In this document: positions 31,059-40,360 of the stretch, piece by piece
How positions within the stretch are numbered: the stretch's first letter is position 1
Layout of the letters: every line of letters starts with the position of its first letter
Origin: Paracoccus solventivorans
GTDB lineage: Bacteria > Pseudomonadota > Alphaproteobacteria > Rhodobacterales > Rhodobacteraceae
Assembly: GCF_900142875.1 (NCBI RefSeq)
Contig: NZ_FRCK01000005.1
Location: forward strand, 1-64,000
Length of the DNA stretch: 64,000 nucleotides
Direction of reading: 5' to 3'
Program-made: the position numbers and the translations under genes
The notes under the pieces: generated by a model
What the model saw: only the letters and a program-made list of their open reading frames with translations
The model's database searches: none
What the model was told of the DNA's origin: nothing

Positions 31059-32252
31059 ATGCCCGGCTTCGGTGAACTCGCCCAATGGCTGCAAAAACGC
31101 GTGCCGCGCAGCGATGGGGCCGCGGCCGAGCCGGTAATTCCGCCCGGCGACGGGCCGCTGGTGCTGCTGTGCGGGCTCGAGACCGGCGCGGTCGCCACCG
31201 CGCTGCGCCGCCTGTGCCCGCCGCTGCGGGTCGGCGCCCTGGGGCAGGTCGCGGTCGAGCGGGGCGCGCGCGCCGTGCCCATGGTGCTGCCCGAGCCGCC
31301 CGGCGACCCGCAGGCGGCGCGGCGGCTGCTGGAGCTGACCTCGCCCGGGGCGGTGCTGCTGAGCAACGACGCGCTGCCGGCCGCGCTGGTCGCCGCCTGC
31401 GAAGAGGCCGCGGTGCCGGTGACGCTGGTCACCGACGCCAGCGGCCTGGCCGCGGCGGCGGCGCGGCGGGTCTGGCGCGGCGGCAGGCGCGGGCCGCTGG
31501 CGCGGCTCAGCCGGGTGCTGGTCCCCGACGCGCCTGCGCGCGAGGCGGCGCTGCGCGAAGGCATCGCGCCGCTGCGGGTGGAGATCATCGGCACGGCGCT
31601 GCCGATCCTGCCGCCGCTGCCCTGCAACCCGCGCGAGCTGGCGGCGCTGCGCCCGCATTTGCGCGACCGCCCGGTGTGGCTGGCGGCGGCGCTGCCGCTG
31701 CGCGAGCTGACCGCGGTGATGGCCGCCCACGAAGGGCTGCTGTCGGCTCGCCACCGCGCGCTGCTGATCATCGCCCCCGCCCGCGCCGGCGACGCCGACG
31801 CGATGGCCGCGGCGCTGGCCGAGCGCGGCCTGACCGTCGCCCGCATCGAGGATGCCGACCCCGGCCCCGAGGTGCAGGTGCTGCTGGCCGAGGACAGCTC
31901 GGAACTGGGGCTGTGGTATCGGCTGGCGGCGGTCACCTATGCCGGCGGCACGCTGATCCGCGGCGCCGACCCGGCGCCCCGCCACCCGTTCGAGCCCGCG
32001 GGGCTGGGCACCGCCATCGTCCACGGCCCGGCCATGGGCGAGCACGCCGCGCATTGGCAGGCGCTGGACCGCGCCGGCGGCGCCCGCCAGATCCACGGCC
32101 CGCTGGCGCTGCCGCGGGTGATCGAGGAACTGGCCGAGCCCGATACCGCCGCCCGCCTCGCCCGCGCCGCCTGGGAGGTCGCGACCGAGGGCGCCGAAAT
32201 CACCCGCCGCATCGCCGAAGCGGTGCTGTCGGACCTGCAGGAGAGCTGCTGA
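31059..32252 (+). CDS. waaA: 3-deoxy-D-manno-octulosonic acid transferase (Kdo transferase) family
   Basis: 397 aa from ATG 31059. GT-B glycosyltransferase. The C-terminal donor-binding part is diagnostic: [20 protein letters not shown] corresponds to the GGSL...HNPLEPA motif of WaaA, and [13 protein letters not shown] follows. It is a little shorter and less conserved in the N-terminal acceptor domain than canonical WaaA (~420 aa), as in other Rhodobacterales. It would add Kdo to the lipid A precursor at the inner membrane. It overlaps lpxK by one base (TGATG), which strongly supports a lipid A role. Confidence 0.82.
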   Translation: MPGFGELAQWLQKRVPRSDGAAAEPVIPPGDGPLVLLCGLETGAVATALRRLCPPLRVGALGQVAVERGARAVPMVLPEPPGDPQAARRLLELTSPGAVLLSNDALPAALVAACEEAAVPVTLVTDASGLAAAAARRVWRGGRRGPLARLSRVLVPDAPAREAALREGIAPLRVEIIGTALPILPPLPCNPRELAALRPHLRDRPVWLAAALPLRELTAVMAAHEGLLSARHRALLIIAPARAGDADAMAAALAERGLTVARIEDADPGPEVQVLLAEDSSELGLWYRLAAVTYAGGTLIRGADPAPRHPFEPAGLGTAIVHGPAMGEHAAHWQALDRAGGARQIHGPLALPRVIEELAEPDTAARLARAAWEVATEGAEITRRIAEAVLSDLQESC

Positions 32253-33241
32253 TGCCCCTCGCCCTTACCGCCCCCGGTTTCTGGAACCGCCCGCCCGGGC
32301 TGGCCGCCCGCGCCCTGCAACCGCTGGGTGCGCTTTATGCCGCGGCGACCGCGCGGCGGCTGGCGCGGGGCGGGCGCGCGAGGGTGGGGGTGCCGGTGAT
32401 CTGCGTCGGCAACCTCGACGCCGGCGGCACCGGCAAGACGCCCACCGTGATCGCGCTGATCGAGCGTCTGGCCGCCCGCGGCATCGCCGCCCATGTGGTC
32501 AGCCGCGGCCATGGCGGCACCGAGACCGGCCCCACGCTGGTGGACGAACGCAGCCATTCCGCCACGCAGGTGGGGGACGAGCCGCTGCTGCTGTCGGCCT
32601 TCGCGCCGGTGGTGGTGGCGCGCGACCGGGTGGCGGGCGCGCGCGCGGCGGTGGCGGCGGGGGCGGGGGCGATCCTGCTGGACGACGGGTTCCAGGACCC
32701 GGCGCTGGCGCATGACCTGGCGCTGGTGGTGGCGGATGCGGCGCGCGGCTGGGGCAACGGGCTGTGCATCCCGGCCGGGCCCTTGCGCGAGCCGGTGGCC
32801 CGGGGCCTGGCCCGCGCCGACATGGTGCTGACCATCGGCACCCCCGAGGCGCAGGCGGCGTTTTCCGCCCGCTGGCCCGCGCTGCCGGTGCCGCGGCTGA
32901 CCGGCCAGCTGCAGCCGCTGCAGACCGGGATGGACTGGCAGGGGCTGCGGGCGCTGGCCTTCGCCGGGATCGGCCATCCGCAGAAGTTCTTTGCCACCCT
33001 GCGGGCTCTGGGCGCGCAGGTGGTGCGGGCCGAGGCGCTGGCCGACCACCAGCCGTTTTCCCGCCAGATGCTGACGCGGCTTGAAACGGAATCGCGGCTG
33101 CTGGGGGCGCAGTTGGTCACCACCGAAAAGGACGCAGCAAGGCTGCCGCGCAGTTTCCGCCCCAAGGTTCTGACCCTGCCGGTGCGGCTGCGGCTGGATG
33201 ATCCGGCGCCGCTGGACGCCGCGCTCGACCGGCTGTTCTGA
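32252..33241 (+). CDS. lpxK: Tetraacyldisaccharide 4'-kinase
   Basis: 329 aa. P-loop kinase of lipid A synthesis, inner-membrane associated. Walker A variant [13 protein letters not shown] (about 53-65), the HVVSRGHGG segment and the substrate motif [14 protein letters not shown] (about 141-154) match LpxK. Translationally coupled to waaA, and the pair is closed by a bidirectional terminator. Confidence 0.96.
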   Translation: MPLALTAPGFWNRPPGLAARALQPLGALYAAATARRLARGGRARVGVPVICVGNLDAGGTGKTPTVIALIERLAARGIAAHVVSRGHGGTETGPTLVDERSHSATQVGDEPLLLSAFAPVVVARDRVAGARAAVAAGAGAILLDDGFQDPALAHDLALVVADAARGWGNGLCIPAGPLREPVARGLARADMVLTIGTPEAQAAFSARWPALPVPRLTGQLQPLQTGMDWQGLRALAFAGIGHPQKFFATLRALGAQVVRAEALADHQPFSRQMLTRLETESRLLGAQLVTTEKDAARLPRSFRPKVLTLPVRLRLDDPAPLDAALDRLF

Positions 33242-33245
33242 CGAA

Positions 33246-33270
33246 AAAGGCCGCCCCCGGGGGCGGCCTT
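33246..33270. terminator. Bidirectional terminator between lpxK and dsbA
   Basis: The perfect stem AAAGGCCGCCCCC-GGGGGCGGCCTTT is flanked by A and T runs, placed between two convergent genes. Confidence 0.9.
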
Positions 33271-33292
33271 TCCGGTCGGGATGGTTGGCGGT

Positions 33293-33958
33293 TTACTGCG
33301 CCGCGGCCAGTTTCTCGTCCAGCTTGGCCTTGAGCTGCTCCCACGGCAGGTTGGACACTTTCTCGCCCGCGATGATGAAGGTGGGCGTGCCCTCGATCTG
33401 GTCGGCGACCGCGTTCTGCTGGAAGGTCGCGACCAGGCTTTGCACCTTGGCCTCGTCCTGCCAGCAGGCGTCCATCTGCTCGGCCGAATAGCCGGCCTTG
33501 GCGCCGATCTTGCGCAGGTTGGCGGCAAGCTCCTCGCCGTTCTTGGCCGACAGCCATTCGCGCTGGCTTTCGAACAGCATCCCGGCGACCGGGTAGAACT
33601 TGGACTCGTCGCCGCAGCGGGCCAGGATTCCGGCCCACAGCCCCACGTCGTCGAAATACACATCGCGCTGCGCAAAGCGGATCTTGCCGGTGTCGATGTA
33701 TTCCGCCTTGAGCTTGGGGAACACCTCGGTGCTGAAATCGGCGCAATGCGAACAGGTGAAGCTGGCGTATTCGATGAAATCGACCGGCGCGTCCGCGGCC
33801 CCCAGCCACAGGTCGGGCAGGATCTGCGGGGCGGCGGCCTCGGCGGTGGCGGCCGGGGCAGGTTCCGGGGCGGCGGTCTGCGCCGTGGCGGGCAGGTGGA
33901 ACGCGGTGGCAAGCGCCGCAAGGGCTGCGGCCGGGGCGAGGCGGCGGATCAGGGTCAT
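33293..33958 (-). CDS. DsbA family thiol-disulfide oxidoreductase
   Basis: 221 aa from ATG 33958. A cleavable signal peptide (about 1-27, ending ATAQTA) makes it periplasmic. The thioredoxin active site is CSHC (about residue 70, in ASFTCSHCADF), with a VEGTPTFIIAG-like cis-proline loop (QIEGTPTFIIAGEK). Likely introduces or isomerises disulfides in exported proteins, similar to BdbD/DsbA-like proteins rather than E. coli DsbA. Upstream on the same strand lies the dciA-like gene, 38 bp away, so they may be cotranscribed. Confidence 0.92.
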   Translation of the reverse strand: MTLIRRLAPAAALAALATAFHLPATAQTAAPEPAPAATAEAAAPQILPDLWLGAADAPVDFIEYASFTCSHCADFSTEVFPKLKAEYIDTGKIRFAQRDVYFDDVGLWAGILARCGDESKFYPVAGMLFESQREWLSAKNGEELAANLRKIGAKAGYSAEQMDACWQDEAKVQSLVATFQQNAVADQIEGTPTFIIAGEKVSNLPWEQLKAKLDEKLAAAQ

Positions 33959-33996
33959 GTCTGGCCTTTCGTTGGGTTTTTCGGGAATGCCGCCCG

Positions 33997-34578
33997 TCAG
34001 CGCCGGGCCGCCCGCGCCGCACGGGCAAGGGCCAGCCGTCGCATCGAGTCGGCAAGTTTCGGGTCGTCGAACCGCGCCGCCACCGCCTCGGCCGCGGCCG
34101 CAGCCTCGGGCGGCAGGGGGGCGGCACAGGGGGTAGGGGGGCGGTGCAGGAACTCGGCCTGCCCCTCGGCGAACCCCTGCGCGGCGGTCTGGGTGATGGT
34201 GACGCGGGCGATGGCGTTGAAGCCGTAGACCGCGTTCACCCGCTCGCGGATGCGCGGCAGCTCCATCTGCACCAGGGGCGCGTGGGCGCCGTCGGTCAGG
34301 ATGGTCAGGGTGGCGCCCAGCCCCTGGGTGCGGCTGTGGCTGACCTTGACCGGGCGGGTGTGGGCGGCGGTCTGCGCGCCGACGATTTCCGGCCAGTCGG
34401 TCAGCAGCCGCGCCACCGCAAAGCCGCGCGATTCGGCGCTGCGGCGCAGCTGCGGCGCGATCAGCGTCGCTGCCGGCTCGAAGCCGCGCATCCGGCGGCG
34501 CGGCGGCGCATCCTCGGCCGCCGCGGGCTTGCGCCTGCGGGTCTTGGGCGGCGAGGGGGGCGTGGGCGTGTCGGTCAT
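33997..34578 (-). CDS. DUF721 / DciA-like protein
   Basis: 193 aa from ATG 34578. The DUF721 domain (about 40-135) is shown by LLTDWPEIVGAQTAAHTRPV and a VNAVYGFNAIARVTITQT segment. DciA proteins of this family load or assist the replicative helicase DnaB in bacteria lacking DnaC. The first ~30 residues are basic and Pro-rich. Function inferred from the family. Divergent with mutY (65 bp apart), a common alphaproteobacterial arrangement together with a DsbA-like gene. Confidence 0.86.
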   Translation of the reverse strand: MTDTPTPPSPPKTRRRKPAAAEDAPPRRRMRGFEPAATLIAPQLRRSAESRGFAVARLLTDWPEIVGAQTAAHTRPVKVSHSRTQGLGATLTILTDGAHAPLVQMELPRIRERVNAVYGFNAIARVTITQTAAQGFAEGQAEFLHRPPTPCAAPLPPEAAAAAEAVAARFDDPKLADSMRRLALARAARAARR

Positions 34579-34642
34579 CGGCCTTGCAGTTCGTGATCGG
34601 CTTACTCTGGACCGGACGCGCCGGGGATGCCAGACCGGCGCG

Positions 34643-35689
34643 ATGAACAACCGGGCAAACTTGCGTGAAACCTCGGCCGTCGGGCCGGACCCCGTGGCGG
34701 TGGTCCCGCGCCTGCTGGGCTGGTACGACCGCCACGCCCGCGTGCTGCCCTGGCGGGCGCCGCCGGGGACCGCACCGATGGACCCCTATCGCGTCTGGCT
34801 GTCCGAAGTGATGCTGCAACAGACCACCGTCGCCGCGGTGCGGGCATATTTCGAGCGGTTCACCACGCTGTGGCCCACGGTGCAGGCGCTAGCCACGGCC
34901 GAGGAGACGCAGGTGATGGGGGAATGGGCGGGGCTGGGCTACTATGCCCGCGCCCGCAACCTGCTGGCCTGCGCGCGGCAGGTGGCGGCGATGGGCGGGT
35001 TTCCCGACACGAGGCAGGCGCTGGCGCAGCTGCCGGGGATCGGCCCCTATACCTCGGCCGCGATCGCCGCCATCGCCTTTGACCGCGCAGAAACCGTGGT
35101 CGACGGCAATGTGGAGCGGGTGGTGGCGCGGCTGTTCGCGGTGGACACCCCGATGCCCGCGGCCAAGCCGCAGCTGGTGGCGCTGGCCGCGACCCTGACC
35201 CCCGACCGCCGCCCCGGCGATTTCGCGCAAGCGATGATGGACCTTGGCGCCACCATCTGCACCCCGCGCAACCCCGCCTGCGCGCTGTGCCCGCTGAACG
35301 ACCTGTGTCGCGCCCGCACGCTCGGCCTTGCCGCCGAACTGCCGCGCAAATCCCCGAAACCGCCGAGGCCGCAGCGCCGCGGCACCGCCTGGCTGGCGCT
35401 GGACGCGAGCCACGTGCTGGTGGAACGCCGTCCCGCCAAAGGGCTGCTGGGCGGCACGCTGGCCTTCCCCTCGACCGGCTGGGACGGATCAGAGCACCCC
35501 GCCCCCGCCGCCGGCCCGTGGCAGGAGCTGGGCGAGGTCCGCCACATCTTCACCCATTTCGAGCTGCATCTGACCGTGCTTGCCGGCCCGCCGCAGGGGG
35601 TCAGCCGCGGGCTGCTGCTGCCGCGGCGGGATTTCGATCCCGCCACGCTGCCGGGGCTGATGCGCAAGGTCTGGGCGCTGGCGCCCTGA
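34643..35689 (+). CDS. mutY: Adenine DNA glycosylase MutY
   Basis: 348 aa from ATG 34643. HhH-GPD fold with catalytic Glu in WLSEVMLQQTT (about 52), the hairpin LPGIGPYTSAAIAAIAF and catalytic Asp in VVDGNVERV (about 155). A [4Fe-4S] cluster motif C-X6-C-X2-C-X5-C is formed by CTPRNPACALCPLNDLC (about 210-226), and the C-terminal NUDIX-like 8-oxoG recognition domain contains FTHFELHLTV. Removes adenine mispaired with 8-oxoguanine. Convergent with argF, three bases apart. Confidence 0.97.
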   Translation: MNNRANLRETSAVGPDPVAVVPRLLGWYDRHARVLPWRAPPGTAPMDPYRVWLSEVMLQQTTVAAVRAYFERFTTLWPTVQALATAEETQVMGEWAGLGYYARARNLLACARQVAAMGGFPDTRQALAQLPGIGPYTSAAIAAIAFDRAETVVDGNVERVVARLFAVDTPMPAAKPQLVALAATLTPDRRPGDFAQAMMDLGATICTPRNPACALCPLNDLCRARTLGLAAELPRKSPKPPRPQRRGTAWLALDASHVLVERRPAKGLLGGTLAFPSTGWDGSEHPAPAAGPWQELGEVRHIFTHFELHLTVLAGPPQGVSRGLLLPRRDFDPATLPGLMRKVWALAP

Positions 35690-35692
35690 AAA

Positions 35693-36619
35693 TCAGACCC
35701 CCAGGCACCAGCGCATCACCGCCTTTTGCGCGTGCAGGCGGTTCTCGGCCTCGTCCCAGACCACCGAATGCGGGCCGTCCATCACCTCGGAGGTCACCTC
35801 GTCCTCGCGATGCGCGGGCAGGCAGTGCATGAACAGCGCATCCGGCTTGGCCCGCGCCATCAGCGCCGCGTTGACCTGATAGGCACGCAGCTGGTTGTGG
35901 CGGCGTTCCTTGGCCGATTGCGGGTCGTGCATCGACACCCAGGTGTCGGTGACCACCAGATCGGCGCCCTCGACCGCGCGGGCCGGGTCACGCTCGATCA
36001 GCGCCTGCACCCCCTGCGCGCGGGCGAACTCCAGCCACTCGGCCTCGGGGTCCAGCGGCTTCGGGCCGGTAAAGGTGAAGTCGAAGCCGAACTGCCCCGC
36101 CGCCTGGATCAGGCTGGCGCAGACATTGTTGCCGTCGCCCGACCACACCACCTTGCGCCCGCCGATGGGGCCGCGGTGCTCTTCGTACGTCAGCACGTCG
36201 GCCATGATCTGGCAGGGATGGGTGCGGTTGGTCAGCCCGTTGATCACCGGCACGCTGGCGTATTCCGCCATCTCCTGCAGGGTCGCTTCCTCGAAGGTGC
36301 GGATCATGATCATGTCGACATAGCGCGACAGCACGCGGGCGGTGTCGGCGATGGTCTCGCCATGGCCCAGCTGCATCTCCTGGCCCGACAGCACCATGGT
36401 CTGCCCGCCCATCTGCCGCACGCCCAGATCGAAGCTGACCCGGGTCCGGGTCGAGGGCTTTTCGAAGATCAGCGCCACCATGCGGTTCGCCAGCGGCTGT
36501 TCTGCGTCCGGGGTGCCGCGCGGGCAGCCGTTGCGCGCCTCTTTCATCGCGCGCGCATTGTCGATGATCGCGCGCAGCTCGTCACGCGGCGTGGTGTGAA
36601 TGTCTAGAAAACTCGGCAT
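35693..36619 (-). CDS. argF: Ornithine carbamoyltransferase
   Basis: 308 aa. Carbamoyl-phosphate motif [12 protein letters not shown] (about 54-65), [11 protein letters not shown] (about 132) and the ornithine-side MHCLPAHR (about 264) identify it. It forms citrulline in arginine synthesis. In many Rhodobacterales it follows argD directly; here argD is 8.7 kb away (44396) and on the other strand. Its upstream neighbour on the same strand is arginase, 254 bp away with a palindrome between. Confidence 0.97.
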   Translation of the reverse strand: MPSFLDIHTTPRDELRAIIDNARAMKEARNGCPRGTPDAEQPLANRMVALIFEKPSTRTRVSFDLGVRQMGGQTMVLSGQEMQLGHGETIADTARVLSRYVDMIMIRTFEEATLQEMAEYASVPVINGLTNRTHPCQIMADVLTYEEHRGPIGGRKVVWSGDGNNVCASLIQAAGQFGFDFTFTGPKPLDPEAEWLEFARAQGVQALIERDPARAVEGADLVVTDTWVSMHDPQSAKERRHNQLRAYQVNAALMARAKPDALFMHCLPAHREDEVTSEVMDGPHSVVWDEAENRLHAQKAVMRWCLGV

Positions 36620-36806
36620 CTTTCAACGTCCTGTCTGTTCCGGTATCTGGCGGCGCCGGATGCCGTCGTCGGCGCCTGGCGCGCGCGGGCGCCGGAACGG
36701 AACGGAACTTCGGGGCGGTCGGCAGAGGCTTGCACATGATCGCGGCACTTCACCGCCAGCGCCGGGCGGGGTCAAGCCCCCCACCGCCGCAATTTCACGG
36801 GTTTCT

Positions 36807-36871
36807 TCATCACGAAAATATCCCGCGGGGGAGCCCGAAGGGCGGGGGGCGCGCAGCCCCCTTGTCCCGCC
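36807..36871 (-). repeat. Intergenic palindrome, GGGATATTT family (inverted copy)
   Basis: TTCATCACGAAAATATCCCGC is followed by GGGGGAGCCC and the hairpin GGGGGGC-GCGCA-GCCCCC. Between arginase and argF; the signature end faces argF. Confidence 0.75.
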
Positions 36872-36873
36872 CC

Positions 36874-37794
36874 CTATCCCGCCCGCGTCGGCCGGTCGAA
36901 GACCTTGCGCCCCATCAGGCTGCCGACCAGGTCGACCATCATCCGCGCCGTGCGCCCGCGCTCGTCCAGGAACGGGTTCAGCTCGACCAGATCCAGCGAA
37001 CACATCAGCCCGCTTTCGTGGATCAGCTCGCAGACCAGATGCGCCTCGCGGAAGGTCGCGCCGCCGGGGACGGTGGTCCCCACCGCCGGCGCCACCGAAG
37101 GGTCGAGGAAATCCACGTCGAGGCTGACATGCAGCATCCCCCCCGCCGCCTGCACCCGGTCCAGGAACTCGCGCATCGGGGCGGCGAAGCCCCGTTCGTC
37201 CAGCACCCGCATGTCGTTGACGATGATGTCCGAGCGTTCCAGCGCCGCATGTTCCGCCGGATCGACGCTGCGGATGCCGAACAGGCAGATATTCGCCTCG
37301 GCCACCGGGGCGGGAAAGGGCGGAAACGGCTCGAACCCCGGCCGCCCGGCCAGATAGGCCAGGGGCGTGCCGTGCAGATTGCCGCTTTCGGTCGAGCTGA
37401 GGCTGTGGATGTCGGAATGCGCGTCCAGCCACAGCACGAAAAGCGGCCGCCCCACGGCCGCCGCATGGGCCGCAACCCCGTGGATGCTGCCGAGCGACAG
37501 CGAGTGATCGCCGCCCAGAAAGATCGGCAGCCCCTCCGCCATCGCGCGCGCGCTGGCATCGGCCAGCGCCCGGGTCCAGGCCAGCGTCTCGGGCAGGGAA
37601 TGCACGGTCGGGTTCGGGCAGCTTTCCCGACCCAGAGCCCCCGGCACCACGTCGCCCCGGTCCTCGACCGTATGGCCAAGCGCCGCCAGAACCTCGGCGA
37701 TCCGCGCCACGCGATAGGCCGCCGGTCCCATCAGACAGCCGGGCCGCTGCTGGCCGCTGTCCACCGGCGCGCCGATCAGGATGCAATGGGTCAT
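36874..37794 (-). CDS. rocF: Arginase
   Basis: 306 aa. Ureohydrolase fold with a binuclear Mn site: GGDHSLSLGSI (about 95), WLDAHSDIH (about 122-130) and SLDVDFLDPSVAP (about 224) are intact, with ESGNLHGTPL as the substrate-binding loop. It hydrolyses arginine to ornithine and urea. Start ATG follows GGGGGAA. The gene sits next to argF, so a degradative and a biosynthetic enzyme sharing ornithine are neighbours on one strand. Confidence 0.94.
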   Translation of the reverse strand: MTHCILIGAPVDSGQQRPGCLMGPAAYRVARIAEVLAALGHTVEDRGDVVPGALGRESCPNPTVHSLPETLAWTRALADASARAMAEGLPIFLGGDHSLSLGSIHGVAAHAAAVGRPLFVLWLDAHSDIHSLSSTESGNLHGTPLAYLAGRPGFEPFPPFPAPVAEANICLFGIRSVDPAEHAALERSDIIVNDMRVLDERGFAAPMREFLDRVQAAGGMLHVSLDVDFLDPSVAPAVGTTVPGGATFREAHLVCELIHESGLMCSLDLVELNPFLDERGRTARMMVDLVGSLMGRKVFDRPTRAG

Positions 37795-37864
37795 CTGTTC
37801 CCCCGCTCAGGACCTGCCGCATCATGCGATGCAAGGCGCCGGGGTTCCACCCCGCTGCAACGGG

Positions 37865-37890
37865 AAAGGGCCGCCAGTCGGCGGCCCTTT
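37865..37890. terminator. Terminator after the TonB receptor gene
   Basis: The perfect stem AAAGGGCCGCC-AGTC-GGCGGCCCTTT lies between the TonB-receptor stop (37914) and the arginase start (37794), both on the minus strand. Confidence 0.9.
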
Positions 37891-37913
37891 GGAATATTGC
37901 GCAGGGTGACGAA

Positions 37914-39983
37914 TCAGAACCGGGTGGTGACGCCGAGGGTGAACACGCGCCCGTCCTCGCGATAGTCGACGTCGGATTCGGGCTGATCGTCGAACAGGTT
38001 GTCGATGCCGAAGTTCAGCGTCGCGCTGTCGGTCAGGTCATAGGCGGCCGCAACATTGACCAGGAAATAGGCCTTGCTGTTCTGGCCTGCGGGCACGGAT
38101 GCCTGCTCGCCCTCGCCGACCACAAGCCCGTCCGCGACCACATAGCCGGCCTGCTTGCCGACATAGGTCACGTCGCCCGACAGCTTCAGCCGGTCGTTGG
38201 TCTGCCAGTCGAGCCCGGTGGTGACGTTCCATTTCGGCGTCGTCGCCATCGGATAGGCAGTGTCAAAGTCGCCATACTTGAACTCGGACTTGGCGATATA
38301 GGTGCCCGAGGTCACCCAGGTCAGGTCGTCGCTCAGCTGATGGTCCAGCCCGAACTCGACGCCGGCGGTCTTGCCATAGTCGAAGTTGTCGCGCACGAAG
38401 ATCGGGTTGTCGTTTCCGGCCACCTCGTCCGTGCGGCGGGCGCTGATCATGTTCTCGACATCGTTGTAGAAGGCAGTGACCTCCCAGCTGGTGCGCTCGC
38501 CCTGGTAGTTCAGCCCGATCTCGAAGTTGTCCGAGGTTTCCGGCTGAAGATCGGGGTTGCCGATGATCGTGCAGGGGCCGCGATAGGGTTTGCAGCCGTT
38601 GCCGCGAGAGCCCATCTGGTAATTCGGGTTCAGGTTGCGCAGGTCCGGCGCCACGAAGGCCTGCGAATAGCCGGCCTTGAGCATCAGCCCGTTGCCGAAG
38701 TCGTAGTTGGCATAGATCCGCGGCGTGACATGGGTGCCGAAGCGCTCGTGATGGTCCACGCGCAGGCCGCTGGTCAGGCTCAGCGCCTCGGTCGCCTGAT
38801 AGCGGCCTTCGGCGTAGATTGCGGCGGTATCGACCGAACCCTCGATCAACGCGTTGGCGGTGGTCTGGGGGTCGCTCAGCTTTTCATGCGCCACCAGCCC
38901 GCCAAGCGTATAGTCCAGCGTCCGGCCGCCGATGCTGGTCTGCGAGGTATAGCGGCTTTCCAGCGTCAGCGTGTCGTATTCGATCGGGTCGTTCCACCCC
39001 GAGGTGGTGGTGTTCCAGCTCTGGTTCTCGGAGGTCTCGTAGCGAAGATAGCTGCTGACCGAGCCGGTGCCGAGCGTCCAGTCGTGGTTCAGCGCGATGC
39101 TGTTCTTGGTGACCTCGTTGGAATCGGGGCCGCCGAGATCATCGAGATAGTTGTCGACCGAGGTCTGCGCCTCGAGCCCCCATTCCTGCCCGTCCAGCGG
39201 CGTCCAGCTGAGCCTTGCACCCAGCGCCTTGGTGCGGATGCCGTTGGTCGAGAAAAGCGGCGCGGGCGGGGTGGCGGTCGAATAGGCGTAGGGTTCGTCC
39301 GGCGCCTCGGTTTCCGCGATCTTGCCCCAGGCCGACATGCTGAGGTTCTCACCCAGCGGCCCTGACACATAGGCCGAGATCGAGCGGTTGTCGGCGGTGG
39401 TGCTTTCGTCGGCAAAGCCGAACTCGGTGGTCAGCGAGCCCGACCAGACCTCGGTGTTCTTCTTGGTGATGATGTTGATGACGCCGCCCATCGCGTCCGA
39501 GCCGTACAGCGTCGACATCGGACCGCGCACGACCTCGATCCGCTCGATCGCGTCCAGCGGCACGTTCTGGAGATCGCCCTGATAGTGGCGGGCAAAGGTG
39601 TTGCGGCTGCTGATCCGCTTGCCGTCGACCAGCGTCAGCGTCCGGCTGGACGACAGCCCGCGGAACGAGACCTGCGAGTTGCCGTCGTTGCTGCGGGTCA
39701 GGTTCAGCCCGGGCACCCGGCGCAGCACGTCGTTGAGGCTGCGCCCGCCGCTGGCGAGGATCTCGCTCTGGTCGATGACGGTGATGGAGGCGGGCGCGTC
39801 CTGCACCGAGGTGGCGATGGACGACGCCGAGGTGACGTAGATCGGATCCAGCACGATCTGGTCGGGCGTTTCCTGCGCCAGCACCAGCGCCGGCGAGGAC
39901 AGGGCGGTCAGCGACAGCAGCGCCACGCGCAGGCGGCTGCGGCTGCCGGATGGCAGGGACGGAAGGACGGGAGGGGACGGCAT
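37914..39983 (-). CDS. TonB-dependent outer-membrane receptor (siderophore/CirA-FepA-like)
   Basis: 689 aa. A signal peptide ends near residue 36 (SSPALVLAQ). A TonB-box-like segment (IYVTSAS) and plug domain follow (about 40-165; SITVIDQSEI, LNDVLRRVPGLNL, VEVVRGPMSTLYGSDAMGGVINIITK in pieces). A ~22-strand beta barrel ends in ...FTLGVTTRF with terminal Phe. The barrel has a YSQAFVAPDLRNLNPNYQ segment and a loop Cys pair (GNGCKPYRGPC) as in enterobactin/colicin I receptors. The plug and barrel pattern suggests ferric-siderophore import, but cobalamin or other ligands are not excluded. No TonB or ABC partner is adjacent. The leader (39984-40110) has two strong hairpins. Confidence 0.88.
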   Translation of the reverse strand: MPSPPVLPSLPSGSRSRLRVALLSLTALSSPALVLAQETPDQIVLDPIYVTSASSIATSVQDAPASITVIDQSEILASGGRSLNDVLRRVPGLNLTRSNDGNSQVSFRGLSSSRTLTLVDGKRISSRNTFARHYQGDLQNVPLDAIERIEVVRGPMSTLYGSDAMGGVINIITKKNTEVWSGSLTTEFGFADESTTADNRSISAYVSGPLGENLSMSAWGKIAETEAPDEPYAYSTATPPAPLFSTNGIRTKALGARLSWTPLDGQEWGLEAQTSVDNYLDDLGGPDSNEVTKNSIALNHDWTLGTGSVSSYLRYETSENQSWNTTTSGWNDPIEYDTLTLESRYTSQTSIGGRTLDYTLGGLVAHEKLSDPQTTANALIEGSVDTAAIYAEGRYQATEALSLTSGLRVDHHERFGTHVTPRIYANYDFGNGLMLKAGYSQAFVAPDLRNLNPNYQMGSRGNGCKPYRGPCTIIGNPDLQPETSDNFEIGLNYQGERTSWEVTAFYNDVENMISARRTDEVAGNDNPIFVRDNFDYGKTAGVEFGLDHQLSDDLTWVTSGTYIAKSEFKYGDFDTAYPMATTPKWNVTTGLDWQTNDRLKLSGDVTYVGKQAGYVVADGLVVGEGEQASVPAGQNSKAYFLVNVAAAYDLTDSATLNFGIDNLFDDQPESDVDYREDGRVFTLGVTTRF

Positions 39984-40060
39984 CAGGACCTCGAAACTGA
40001 AAGCGGAAGGTTGCCTGGGCCGAGAGCGCGGAGGGAAACGCCGTTACCTGGGTGTCGGGC

Positions 40061-40105
40061 CCGGTTCCCCCAACCGGTCCCCGGGGTCAAGCGTGCCCGG
40101 GGACC
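40061..40105. promoter_or_regulatory. Two adjacent hairpins in the TonB-receptor leader
   Basis: CCGGTT-CCCCC-AACCGG (40061-40077) abuts and partly overlaps a 10-bp perfect stem GGTCCCCGGG...CCCGGGGACC (40076-40105, loop 10). They share the bases GG and are mutually exclusive at the junction, the look of an attenuator or leader switch about 80-120 bases upstream of the receptor start. I checked for the cobalamin-riboswitch core and do not see it. Function is unknown. Confidence 0.45.
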
Positions 40106-40185
40106 CGGTGGCGAGGCTGTGGCCGGAATGTGACAGGCGGCGAGTTTTTGGGATGGCGCGCAAAGGGTCGCAGTGGGGGCGGGTC

Positions 40186-40351
40186 TGGGCTTTGCCCGGG
40201 GGCCGCTGGCAGGGCCTCCTCGCTGAAAACCGTCCTCCCAAACCATCCGAGGGAGAAACAGCCCTCATGGCCGGTTTTCCGATCCACCCCTTGTCCGGGC
40301 GCTCGGAAGCCCCGGGATATTCGCGGCAAGATGAACATCCCGCCGCGGGCG
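40186..40351 (+). repeat. Intergenic palindrome, GGGATATTT family (long form)
   Basis: GGGCTTTGCCC and GGGGGCCGCTGGCAGGGCC come first, then CTCCTCGCTGAAAACC. A ~45-base insert and GGTTTTCCGATCC follow, then TCCGGGCGCTCGGAAGCCCC and GGGATATTCGCGGCAAGATGAA. It fills the gap between metG (ending 40361) and the TonB-receptor leader. Confidence 0.85.
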
Positions 40352-40360
40352 GGCGCGGGG

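Noticed and set aside
39984-40120. Cobalamin riboswitch upstream of the TonB receptor
   Set aside because: GGGGGAACCGG superficially recalls part of the motif, but the conserved GCCACTG and CCCGCAACTGT-type B12-box pieces are not there.
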